Part shown: positions 7,512 to 15,695 of the stretch, piece after piece
Numbering within the stretch: position 1 is the stretch's first letter
How the letters are laid out: every line of letters begins with the position of its first letter
Assembly (NCBI GenBank): GCA_025210525.1
Contig: JAOARP010000054.1
Coordinates: 36,325-100,324 of the forward strand
DNA length: 64,000 nt
Reading direction: 5' to 3'
Source: Marinisporobacter sp.
GTDB taxonomy: Bacteria; Bacillota; Clostridia; Peptostreptococcales; Thermotaleaceae
The notes under the pieces: model-generated
The model's database searches: none
Told to the model about the DNA's origin: nothing
Seen by the model: the letters and a program-made list of their open reading frames with translations, nothing else
Made by a program: the position numbers and the translations under genes

Positions 7512-8705
7512 TTAATGGAATATGTTCATGAAAGTAGTAATGATACCAGCGTTAAAGAAGTCGATAAACAAGCTCCCTACTAACGGAATGATGAAGAATG
7601 CTGCTGGAGCTGGACCATAGTTGCTTGAGATAGCTTCCATATTTGCAATTGCATTTGGTGTAGCACCCATACCAAAACCACAGTGTCCACCAGCTAAAAC
7701 AGCTGCTTGATAATCTCTTCCCATTACTCTGAATGTTACAAAGTATGCAAATGTTGCCATAAGTAATGATTGTGCAATTAACATTACGAATAGAGGAACT
7801 GCTAGATCAGCAAGTTGCCATAATTTTAATCCCATTAATGCCATTGCTAAGAAAAGAGATAATGAAATATTTCCTAAAATATCAATTTCTTTACTTGGTG
7901 TTTTATAAGAACCTGTCATATCAGAGATATTTCTCATAATTGCTGCTGCGAACATTGCACCTATATAAGAAGGGAATGTCATACCTGTCTTTTGAAGTAA
8001 AGTTGAAAGAATTGTTCCGATTCCCATAGCAATGATGATTTGGAATGCAGCTGATGCAAAGTTGCTAGGAATTAATTCTGTTGTTGCTTCTTCAGTTGCT
8101 GCAGTTTCTTGTGCAGCTAATGTTTGCTTTTTGTCTAAAAGATTATGTTTTTCAATTAATCTCTTTGCAATTGGACCACCTAACATACTTCCTACAATTA
8201 AACCAAAAGTTGCAGAAGCCATAGCTACAGTAGTAGCACCTATCGCACCTTTATCTTCAAATAGTGGTGCGAAAGCTCCACTTGTTCCGTGTCCACCGGT
8301 CATAGGAACAGAACCTGTTGAAAGTCCGATTAATGTATCTAGTTGGAAAACTTTTGCTAAACTTACACCAACAATATTTTGTAAAGATACAAGAATGGTT
8401 GCAATTAAAAGGAATAAACCAACTTGAAGTCCACCTTTTTTCAATAATTTAAGACTGGCAGTAAAACCAACAGTTGTAAAGAATGCAGTCATTAAAACTT
8501 TCTTTAATGTTCCATCCATTTCGAATTCCAAAATACCAGTTTGTTTTAGTATCAAAGCAAGGATTGCGAAAATAAGTCCACCTATAACAGGGGCTGGGAT
8601 ACAGAATTTTTCTAAAAAACTTACTTTCTTTCTAATAAATTGACCTACTAATAAAACTACTACTGCAAGGGACAATGCTTGAATCATGTCTAATTGTAAT
8701 ACCAT
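7512..8705 (-). CDS. gltS: Sodium/glutamate symporter GltS
   Basis: 397 residues of a polytopic membrane protein. The two inverted halves of the GltS fold are visible, each with a glycine-rich re-entrant loop: VPMTGGHGTSGAFAPLF around residues 132-148 and AVLAGGHCGFGMGATPNA in the second half. It imports glutamate with Na+. AGGAGG precedes the ATG. The upstream region is unusually rich in control sites (a cre box, a -10 box and four spaced repeats), and the adjacent GlnK/GlnL-type two-component genes read in the same direction upstream, so glutamate uptake is probably controlled by that pair and by carbon catabolite repression. Confidence 0.95.
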   Translation of the reverse strand: MVLQLDMIQALSLAVVVLLVGQFIRKKVSFLEKFCIPAPVIGGLIFAILALILKQTGILEFEMDGTLKKVLMTAFFTTVGFTASLKLLKKGGLQVGLFLLIATILVSLQNIVGVSLAKVFQLDTLIGLSTGSVPMTGGHGTSGAFAPLFEDKGAIGATTVAMASATFGLIVGSMLGGPIAKRLIEKHNLLDKKQTLAAQETAATEEATTELIPSNFASAAFQIIIAMGIGTILSTLLQKTGMTFPSYIGAMFAAAIMRNISDMTGSYKTPSKEIDILGNISLSLFLAMALMGLKLWQLADLAVPLFVMLIAQSLLMATFAYFVTFRVMGRDYQAAVLAGGHCGFGMGATPNAIANMEAISSNYGPAPAAFFIIPLVGSLFIDFFNAGIITTFMNIFH

Positions 8706-8735
8706 ATGAGCATACCTCCTATAAAATTTATTTAA

Positions 8736-8749
8736 TGAAAACGTTTACA
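8736..8749. promoter_or_regulatory. Catabolite-responsive element (cre) downstream of the gltS promoter
   Basis: TGAAAACGTTTACA matches the cre consensus TGWAANCGNTNWCA at every fixed position on both strands. It lies between the -10 box (8755-8760) and the start codon, the usual place for CcpA roadblock repression. Confidence 0.75.
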
Positions 8750-8754
8750 AGTAC

Positions 8755-8822
8755 ATTATAATAGGTATGCTACACAACTCGACGAATTACAACTGAATGT
8801 TACAATTAAAATTTTTACAATT
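8755..8822 (-). promoter_or_regulatory. gltS promoter with four ordered A(A/G)TTGT repeats, candidate GlnL operator
   Basis: Read on the reverse strand, TATAAT is at 8755-8760. A(A/G)TTGT(A/G) occurs at 8816-8822, 8801-8807, 8788-8794 and 8773-8779, in two pairs each spaced 15 bases start to start, with 13 between the pairs. The proximal repeat overlaps the -35 position, where no consensus -35 exists, as expected of an activator-dependent promoter. Bacillus GlnL is known to bind direct TTTTGT repeats; the similarity here is suggestive. Confidence 0.5.
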
Positions 8823-8861
8823 CAATCAGTTCAGAAATGATGCAAAACTTTCATCAATTTT

Positions 8862-9737
8862 CTAAAAATTCAGTTTCGATATAATTCCTTCAATGAATTT
8901 CTTAATGTTGATTTTACCTCGATCTTCTTTCGAATGATTGATATGTTTGATTTCTTGTTTTACTTGTTTAAAATCGAATAATCTCGTACTATATTCAATA
9001 AACTTGTTATTATAATAGTCATCATTTCCGAGTGCTGCAATATTTTCTAATGCTTTAAGGATGGTTCTTCTGATTCTTTGTTCAATAGTTCGAGCATTAA
9101 TATGTGTACCCTTTATATTATTTTCTTCTTCTGCGATCTTTCGGTAAATATCCTGTAATTGATAGCTAGATGAAAAGCTTTTTCTTTTGAAAGATAAAAC
9201 CTGTTCAACAACATGGATCAAATCATTGCTACCAGATTCACTAATAATACCTATATCTGTAAAGATATGAACCATTTGTTCATTGGTACTAGGTTTATCT
9301 GTAAGAGGTTGTGACTTCTCAATATTAAAAACAGCATTTTTTATAAGGGCAACAGACTTTTCAAGTTCAATATTACGACAGACTCCTTTGATAATATTAA
9401 GAGCCTCTATCATATTTACAGGTTTATGAATGAAGAAAACGATACCGTTTTCATAGGCTTTACCAATCATATGAGTATCTTCTACTTGAGAGATCATAAT
9501 AAATTTTCCACTATACCCTAGAGCTTTTGCAGATTCTATGATTTCAATACCATCCTTTACAGGTAATAAGAAATCAATAAGTACAATATCAGGGTTATAG
9601 AAGAGAATTTCTTCTGCAGCATGTTCTCCATTATCTAATTCTTCTAAAACCTTTCCTAAATCGTTTTTCACAATTAAATGTTTTAGCATTTTTCTAATAT
9701 TAATATCATCATCAATAATTAAAAAAGTATTTGACAT
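8862..9737 (-). CDS. glnL: Response regulator of the GlnL (YcbB) type
   Basis: 291 residues. The N-terminal receiver domain has the acidic pair IIDDD at 7-11, phosphoacceptor Asp55 in IVLIDFLLPVKDG and the conserved Lys in FIHKPVN. The C-terminal 130 residues resemble the YcbB DNA-binding domain of Bacillus GlnL (EQRIRRTILKALENIAALGN), not an ordinary winged helix. In Bacillus this protein activates glutaminase/glutamine transport genes in response to glutamine. The sensor gene ends six bases upstream (9744), so the two are one operon. The likely target is gltS just downstream. Confidence 0.85.
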   Translation of the reverse strand: MSNTFLIIDDDINIRKMLKHLIVKNDLGKVLEELDNGEHAAEEILFYNPDIVLIDFLLPVKDGIEIIESAKALGYSGKFIMISQVEDTHMIGKAYENGIVFFIHKPVNMIEALNIIKGVCRNIELEKSVALIKNAVFNIEKSQPLTDKPSTNEQMVHIFTDIGIISESGSNDLIHVVEQVLSFKRKSFSSSYQLQDIYRKIAEEENNIKGTHINARTIEQRIRRTILKALENIAALGNDDYYNNKFIEYSTRLFDFKQVKQEIKHINHSKEDRGKINIKKFIEGIISKLNF

Positions 9738-9743
9738 AAATTA

Positions 9744-10982
9744 TCACCCAATCAAAGAATTTTTTGGTATAAGAATTTTAAAAGTTGTGCCTTGATCTAT
9801 ATAAGAATTTACTTCAATACTACCTTGAAATTCATCAATAATATTTTTCACATGGGAAAGTCCTATACCCGTAGAAGATTCTCCGCTTTTTTTGTCATAT
9901 CTTGTTGTAAACCCAGGATTGAAAATAAAGGGAAGTATATCTTCATCAATTCCTTCGCCATTATCTCTTACATAGAAAATAATGTTGTTCGTATTACTTT
10001 CTTCAGTAATATGAATGAGTCCTCGCTCTTTGCAAGCATCAATAGCATTAATAATAAGATTGTTTAAAATAGTAAATAAATGATAATACTTTTGAAGCTC
10101 AAAATCATCTTTAAAATCAAAGTTAAGATAAATATTTTTTTGATTCTCTATAAGATATCGATGAGTATTTTCTCGTATAATTACAAGCATATCTGATAAC
10201 ATCATTGTACCATTTTTTTCAAAGGTTTTTAAGAAGTTTTCAAACCCATTCAATACGCGATAGTAATCTTTTTTTATTTCGTGTATTTCCCGAGCAATAT
10301 CTAATGTTTTTTCTTTCAATGATTCGTCATGCTTATAATTTTCATATAGATGATAGCTCTTGCGCATGACTTCTTCAATATCATGGCTAGATTTTTTAAG
10401 ATAAAACATTTCAGCTTGGATATCAGAAATTAATATATTGAGTTGACTGTATCGTTTTTGATGTTCTCGTGTTAATAAAAATAGTTCCTGCTTTTTATAT
10501 AGAAGATAAATAAAATAAGCAATAATACTCCTAGCTATACCAACTAGAATAATCATTTGAATCAGATGAGAGGTGATTTGTTGGTTTCTTACCATGATTT
10601 CAAATAAGTTACTAATGCTATCGGCAAAAGCTAAAAGAATAATAGATGCAATGAATTGATCTTTTCGTTTTCTAATATTCACACTTATTACAAATAATCC
10701 ATATACAATATAGTAAACAATTGATGGAAAGTGCAAAGCTATACTATCTCCAAAAGACATAGACGAGACAAAAATACGAATGAAGATTCTCACTAAAAAT
10801 ACACCTATCCCCGATAAATAAGAAACGGATAAGGGAGAAGAATTTTCATCAATGAGAATGATTAAATTTAATACGATAATTCCAGCTGAGAATCGGAGAG
10901 AACTATTAAAGGGATGAAAATATAATTCTCCAAATAAAGCTACTGCTGTTATAAATACTAAGTATTTTTTAATTTTACTCAT
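9744..10982 (-). CDS. glnK: Sensor histidine kinase of the GlnK (YcbA) type
   Basis: 412 residues. Residues 1-165 hold about six membrane segments. A helical dimerisation region follows, with His200 in KSSHDIEEVMRKS as the probable phosphoacceptor. A HATPase_c domain has the N box NNLIINAIDAC, the G1 box DNGEGID and the G2 box STGIGLSHVKNII. Together with the YcbB-type regulator downstream it matches GlnK/GlnL, which senses glutamine in Bacillus; the ligand here is inferred. GGGAGG precedes the ATG. It is divergent from the ATPase gene fragment at 11210. Confidence 0.82.
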   Translation of the reverse strand: MSKIKKYLVFITAVALFGELYFHPFNSSLRFSAGIIVLNLIILIDENSSPLSVSYLSGIGVFLVRIFIRIFVSSMSFGDSIALHFPSIVYYIVYGLFVISVNIRKRKDQFIASIILLAFADSISNLFEIMVRNQQITSHLIQMIILVGIARSIIAYFIYLLYKKQELFLLTREHQKRYSQLNILISDIQAEMFYLKKSSHDIEEVMRKSYHLYENYKHDESLKEKTLDIAREIHEIKKDYYRVLNGFENFLKTFEKNGTMMLSDMLVIIRENTHRYLIENQKNIYLNFDFKDDFELQKYYHLFTILNNLIINAIDACKERGLIHITEESNTNNIIFYVRDNGEGIDEDILPFIFNPGFTTRYDKKSGESSTGIGLSHVKNIIDEFQGSIEVNSYIDQGTTFKILIPKNSLIG

Positions 10983-11209
10983 ATTTACCTCCCAAACTTT
11001 AATCTTACAAAATTATTTTATAGCAAAATAAAGAGAACCACAAATAAAATTTGCAAATTTCAAGCATAAAAATAAAAGGAATTTTTAGAAGAGATGAAAA
11101 TAATTTTTATTTTAAATAGAAGCAAAGCATGGGTACAAGCACAAAAAACAAAATAAGAAATAGAATAATAGTAGCGCTATAGAGAAATTCATTAAAGGGG
11201 GTAAAGTAG

Positions 11210-11493
11210 ATGGGTAAAAAAGGTTGGATCAAGAAGGTTTTTCCAGGAGCAAATACAGCAAAGGGTTTTTACTCTTATTATGATTATATAATCGGAAGTG
11301 ATGGCAAAAGACTATTTATTATTAAAGGAGGACCTGGTGTAGGAAAATCGTCTTTTATGAAAAAAATAGGTTATGAGATGGTAAATAGAGGATATGATGT
11401 GGAATTTCATCAATGCTCATCAGATAATGACTCGTTAGATGGAATTGTGATACCCGATTTAAAGATAGCTATGATCGATGGAACAGCACCACA
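11210..11493 (+). pseudogene. 5' fragment of a split P-loop ATPase gene (PRK06851-like)
   Basis: The fragment encodes the N-terminal 94 residues of a PRK06851-type ATPase: Walker A GGPGVGKSS at about 40-48 and the segment ending AMIDGTAP. At 11492 the reading leaves the family sequence and stops after six foreign codons at 11509. The rest of the gene resumes at 17361 in the codon that should follow (CAT instead of CAG). A GGGGG ribosome binding site precedes the ATG. The insertion is at the CA dinucleotide 11492-11493. The family's function is not established. The gene is broken as it stands, but could be restored by excision. Confidence 0.85.
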
Positions 11494-11520
11494 GGAAGGG
11501 GTTCTTTAAGTACAAAAAAG
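11466..11520. other. Left attachment site (attL) of the serine-recombinase element
   Basis: Half of the ATPase target sequence joins element sequence at CA (11492-11493). The inner side (GGAAGGGGTTCTTTAAG from 11494) is an imperfect inverted copy of the inner side of the right end: 15 of 26 positions match, nine of eleven in the TTTAA..ACAA block. Confidence 0.7.
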
Positions 11521-11697
11521 AGCCTGGGTGAAAAGGAGGTTTTGGTAAAAATACGAAATTAGACAATATATAACGAGGAAAAATAATATAAATCTCTGTT
11601 AATCGACAAAAATATACAAACTATTTTCAAAATTTCAATTATAATGAAATTAAGCATAAGGAAATAAATACATAAGAGATATAGGGGTGTGACGTGT

Positions 11698-13251
11698 ATG
11701 TTGTATAAAAGAAAAGTTTTTGCTGGAATTCATATAGGCTCTTGTGGAATAAGGATGAAAATTATTGAAAGTAATGAAGAATATGAAATAAAAATATTAG
11801 ATTATTTAGAGCATAATATTCTACTAGGAAAAGATACTTATACATTAGGGAAAATAAGCTTTGATACAGTAGATAAAATATGTGAAATATTAAAGGGATT
11901 TAAACAATTATTATACGATTATGGAATAAACGATTATAAAGCTATTGCTACGAATGCTATTCGGGAAGCAGAAAATAAAGATTATATCATAGATCAAATT
12001 AAATTAAAAACAGGATTTGATATAGATGTCATTAGTAATGAAGAAGAAAATTTATTGATCTATAAATCTTTAAGGAATAAACTCCCTAATAAAAACAAAT
12101 TTAAAAAGGAAGGAGCGTTTATTGTTAATATTGGACTCGGGAATATTCAAATATCTGGATATGGAGAAAATGGCTTAGCTTTTATTCAAAATATCAAATT
12201 AGGGTCTTTAAGGATGAGAGGAGTATTATCAAGTCTCGAAAGTAAAACGCTAAATTTCACAAAAATATTGCAAGAATATATAACAAGCAATGTAGATAAA
12301 TTAAAGGACTGTTGGTTTGAAGGAATCTATGAAAATTTTATTGTTTTTGGAAGAGAAGTGGATATTATAACAAAGTTGAGTAAATTAGATGATGGTATAA
12401 AGTATGTGAAGAGGAAGGATTATGAAAAATTGCTCATGGGTATATTAGAACGGTCCAGTCGGGGGATTAGAAATGAACACGATTTATTAAAAGAAAAAGA
12501 ATATACATTAATACCTTCTATATTGACATTGAAAATTTTATTAAATATGGCAGGGTCTAAAAGAGTATTTATTCCTAGAACTTCCTTAACAGATGGGATT
12601 ATTGTTGATTGGATAGATCATTATTACAAAACAAAAAATAAAGATGATTTTGTAGAAGATGTGGTATCTTTAGCAAAAACAATAGGGAAAAGATATTTAT
12701 ATGATGAAAAGCATGCAGAAGATGTAGAAAAAAAGTCTTTACAATTGTTTGAGCAGCTGAAGGGGTTACATGGATTAGGAAATAGAGAAAGACTTTTATT
12801 AAGATTAGGAGCAATCCTTCATGATACGGGAAAGTTTATTAATATGCAAGAGCATTATAAGCATTCTTATCATATTATAAAAGCTTCTAATTTAATTGGT
12901 ATATCTAGTGAAGAATTAGAAATCATTGCAAACGTAGCCCGGTATCATAGTAAGGTAGTTCCTCAGCATAGGCATAAAAAATTTTATGTACTAGGAGAGA
13001 AGAACCGTGTTATTGTTGGAAAGCTTATAGCTATTATTAGAATAGCAGATGGGCTAGATAGAAGTCATAAGCAAAAAATAAAAGATATGAAAATTACATT
13101 AAAGGAAAAGAAGGTTATTATCAATGCATTTGCAATAGAAAATACCTTATTAGAGGAATGGACCTTTGATGTTAAGGCAGAGTTTTTTATAGAAGTTTTT
13201 GGTGTGACTCCAATTCTTAAGATCAATAGAAGTGAAGGGAGATGTATATAA
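11698..13251 (+). CDS. Ppx/GppA-type protein with C-terminal HD domain and altered phosphate loops
   Basis: 517 residues: an actin-like Ppx/GppA domain (about 1-310) followed by an HD domain with His375-Asp376 in ILHDTGK and further histidines (EHYKHSYH, RYHSK). Family members hydrolyse polyphosphate or pppGpp. The first loop, normally DIGS, is HIGS at 12-15, and the second, normally DIGGGSTE, is NIGLGNIQ at 144-151, so the two acidic metal ligands are lost; the catalytic-type EEE at about 120 remains. It may thus be a sensor or a slow enzyme. I prefer the ATG at 11698, which follows AGGGGTG by eight bases, to the GTG at 11689. Its stop codon overlaps the ppk start (TAATG), implying coupled translation. 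Confidence 0.85.
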   Translation: MLYKRKVFAGIHIGSCGIRMKIIESNEEYEIKILDYLEHNILLGKDTYTLGKISFDTVDKICEILKGFKQLLYDYGINDYKAIATNAIREAENKDYIIDQIKLKTGFDIDVISNEEENLLIYKSLRNKLPNKNKFKKEGAFIVNIGLGNIQISGYGENGLAFIQNIKLGSLRMRGVLSSLESKTLNFTKILQEYITSNVDKLKDCWFEGIYENFIVFGREVDIITKLSKLDDGIKYVKRKDYEKLLMGILERSSRGIRNEHDLLKEKEYTLIPSILTLKILLNMAGSKRVFIPRTSLTDGIIVDWIDHYYKTKNKDDFVEDVVSLAKTIGKRYLYDEKHAEDVEKKSLQLFEQLKGLHGLGNRERLLLRLGAILHDTGKFINMQEHYKHSYHIIKASNLIGISSEELEIIANVARYHSKVVPQHRHKKFYVLGEKNRVIVGKLIAIIRIADGLDRSHKQKIKDMKITLKEKKVIINAFAIENTLLEEWTFDVKAEFFIEVFGVTPILKINRSEGRCI

Positions 13252-15422
13252 TGGATATGTATGGTTTTAATCAACCGGAATATTTTATCAATAGGGAGCT
13301 AAGCTGGCTAGAATTTAATCATAGAGTATTAGAGGAAGGAAAAGATCGAGAGAATCCTCTTTTTGAAAGAATTAAATTTTTATCTATTGTCAGTTCAAAT
13401 TTAGATGAATTTTTTATGGTTCGGGTAGCCTCCTTGAAAGATCAAGTAAATGCAGAATTTGATAAAAAGGATGCAGCCGGTCTTACGCCAAAGCAACAAT
13501 TAAAAAAAATATATTCAAGAGCACATAGAATGGTAGAAGAACAATGTGATTTATATAATCGTGTATTATCTTTTAAACTAAAGAAAAATGGTATTTGTAT
13601 TGTAGGTAAAGAAGCATTAACAGATCAGCAAAGAATGTTTTTAAAAGATTATTTTCATAATATCTTATATCCCGTACTAACACCTAGGGCAGTAGATGCT
13701 AGTAGGCCCTTCCCCCTTATACAAAATAAGAGCTTAAATGTAGGGGTTTTAATTGATCATAAAGATGAAGAAAAAGATTTTATGTTTGCTACAGTTCAAG
13801 TACCTTCTGTTTTACCAAGATTAGTAGAAATTCCAAGTATAGCGTATAAAAAAAGATACTTCATCTTGTTAGAAGATGTGATTGCTATGTATGTAAATGA
13901 ACTTTTCAAAGGTCATAAAATTCAATGCGTTTGTCCTTATAGAATTACTAGAAATGCAGATTTAGGGATAGAAGAGGAAGAAGCTGAAGATTTATTGATA
14001 GAGATAGAAAAATCTCTAAAAAAAAGAAAATGGGGAGCTTGTGTAAGGTTAGAAGTAGATAAAAACATGGACAAGCATCTTTTGAATATGCTAACAGATG
14101 AATTAGATGTTCAGCAAAAAGATATTTATTATGTGGATGGTCCTATTGATTTTACATTTTTGATGAATGTTTATAAGCTTGATGAATATGACCATTTAAA
14201 ATATACAAAAGAGGTTCCTAAAATAATTAAAGCATTAAGTGAGGATAATATTTTTGAGGCTATTCGCCAAAGGGATATATTCTTACATCATCCTTATGAA
14301 TCTTTTGAACCTGTTATTCAGTTTATAGAAGAAGCATCAAAAGATCCAAATGTATTAGCTATTAAGCAAACCTTATATCGTGTAAGTGGAGATTCACCTA
14401 TTATTAAAGCATTAACTCAAGCAGCTGAGAGAGGTAAACAAGTGACTGTATTAGTTGAGTTAAAAGCAAGATTTGATGAGGAAAACAATATTCATTGGGC
14501 AAAAAGATTAGAAAAAGCTGGGTGTCATGTGATCTATGGATTGGTAGGATTAAAAACCCACTCAAAAATTACGTTAGTTGTAAGGAAAGAAGATTTTGGA
14601 ATAAAAAGGTATGTTCATCTAGGAACAGGAAATTATAATGATATAACAGCAAAGCTATATACGGATATGGGCTTATTTACAAGCAATGAATATTATGGGG
14701 CGGATGCATCAACTATATTTAATATGTTATCAGGATATTCAGAAACTAATGAACTATATAAGCTAGAAATAGCTCCTTTAGGATTAAGAAAAAAATTTTT
14801 AGAGTTTATTGAAAATGAGAGGAAAAATGCATTAGCAGGAAAAGAGGCCCAAATTATTGCTAAAATGAATTCTTTAGTAGATAAAGAAATTATTCTAGCC
14901 TTATATAAGGCATCTTCAGCAGGTGTGAAGATTCATTTAATTGTCAGAGGGGTTTGTTGTTTAAGACCGGGGATTCCTGGTATTAGTGAGAACATTATAG
15001 TACATAGTATTGTAGCAAAATATTTAGAACATAGTAGAATATATTATTTTCATGATAAAGGAAATAAGAAAATATATCTATCTAGTGCAGATTGGATGAC
15101 TAGAAATTTAGATAGAAGGGTTGAAATTCTTTTTCCTATAGAAGCGCAAGAAATTAAAGATAGAATAGTAAAAATTTTAGACATTGTTCTAAAAGATAAT
15201 GTAAAGAGACGAATCATGAATACAGATGGGAAATATTATAAAGCATATAAAAAAGATCAGATCAATTTCAGTTCTCAAGATTATTTTAGTAAAGAGGCTT
15301 CTAAAGAATTAGAAAAAAAAGATATGAATAAAAAAATTAGATTCCAGCCTGTTTATTCCTATAATATGTTTCAGTTGGATGAAGTTGCTGTATCCTTAGA
15401 TAGTAAGTATGAAGTAAAATAA
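13251..15422 (+). CDS. ppk1: Polyphosphate kinase 1
   Basis: 723 residues from the ATG at 13251, which shares a base with the stop of the preceding gene and has AAGGGA ten bases upstream. It transfers the ATP gamma-phosphate to growing polyphosphate, reversibly. The N-terminal domain begins with FINRELSWLEFNHRVL; the head domain and two PLD-like C-terminal domains follow. The autophosphorylated histidine is His456 in YVHLGTGNYND, and the second catalytic histidine is near 594 in HSRIYYFHDKG. Length and motifs are complete, so the enzyme should be active. It lies inside the integrated element, which is unusual for this housekeeping gene. Confidence 0.95.
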   Translation: MDMYGFNQPEYFINRELSWLEFNHRVLEEGKDRENPLFERIKFLSIVSSNLDEFFMVRVASLKDQVNAEFDKKDAAGLTPKQQLKKIYSRAHRMVEEQCDLYNRVLSFKLKKNGICIVGKEALTDQQRMFLKDYFHNILYPVLTPRAVDASRPFPLIQNKSLNVGVLIDHKDEEKDFMFATVQVPSVLPRLVEIPSIAYKKRYFILLEDVIAMYVNELFKGHKIQCVCPYRITRNADLGIEEEEAEDLLIEIEKSLKKRKWGACVRLEVDKNMDKHLLNMLTDELDVQQKDIYYVDGPIDFTFLMNVYKLDEYDHLKYTKEVPKIIKALSEDNIFEAIRQRDIFLHHPYESFEPVIQFIEEASKDPNVLAIKQTLYRVSGDSPIIKALTQAAERGKQVTVLVELKARFDEENNIHWAKRLEKAGCHVIYGLVGLKTHSKITLVVRKEDFGIKRYVHLGTGNYNDITAKLYTDMGLFTSNEYYGADASTIFNMLSGYSETNELYKLEIAPLGLRKKFLEFIENERKNALAGKEAQIIAKMNSLVDKEIILALYKASSAGVKIHLIVRGVCCLRPGIPGISENIIVHSIVAKYLEHSRIYYFHDKGNKKIYLSSADWMTRNLDRRVEILFPIEAQEIKDRIVKILDIVLKDNVKRRIMNTDGKYYKAYKKDQINFSSQDYFSKEASKELEKKDMNKKIRFQPVYSYNMFQLDEVAVSLDSKYEVK

Positions 15423-15435
15423 GATATAAGGAAAT

Positions 15436-15481
15436 AAAAAAACAAGGGAAGACTTATTTGGTAAGTAATCCCTTGTTTTTA
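15436..15481 (+). terminator. Terminator after ppk1
   Basis: AAAAACAAGGGA pairs with TCCCTTGTTTTT, with an inner ACTTA/TAAGT stem. It separates the polyphosphate operon from the recombinase unit. Confidence 0.85.
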
Positions 15482-15545
15482 TATAAGGAGAAAAATATAC
15501 ATAGGACAAATGATATTTTTCATAGAGTTTATTAGGGGGATTAAT

Positions 15546-15695
15546 TTGTCTACAAAGATCAATATAATTGTTGAAGATATTTTCAAAAATAAAGAGGAAG
15601 AAAAAAGAATAAAACGGTTGGAAGAGTTGATTTTTTATATGATAAAAAATAACGAAAGTAACAGGGGTATAAACGAAGGAGAGCTTATTGAATGA
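15546..15695 (+). CDS. Small charged protein encoded just before the recombinase
   Basis: 49 residues if started at the TTG at 15546, which has GGGGGA five bases upstream; a longer version from the ATG at 15510 lacks a ribosome binding site. The product is lysine/glutamate-rich and helical (FKNKEEEKRIKRLEELIFYM) and overlaps the recombinase start by four bases, so translation is coupled. I do not recognise it. Its position and size would suit a recombination directionality factor or another accessory of the recombinase, but this is inference only. Confidence 0.5.
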   Translation: MSTKINIIVEDIFKNKEEEKRIKRLEELIFYMIKNNESNRGINEGELIE

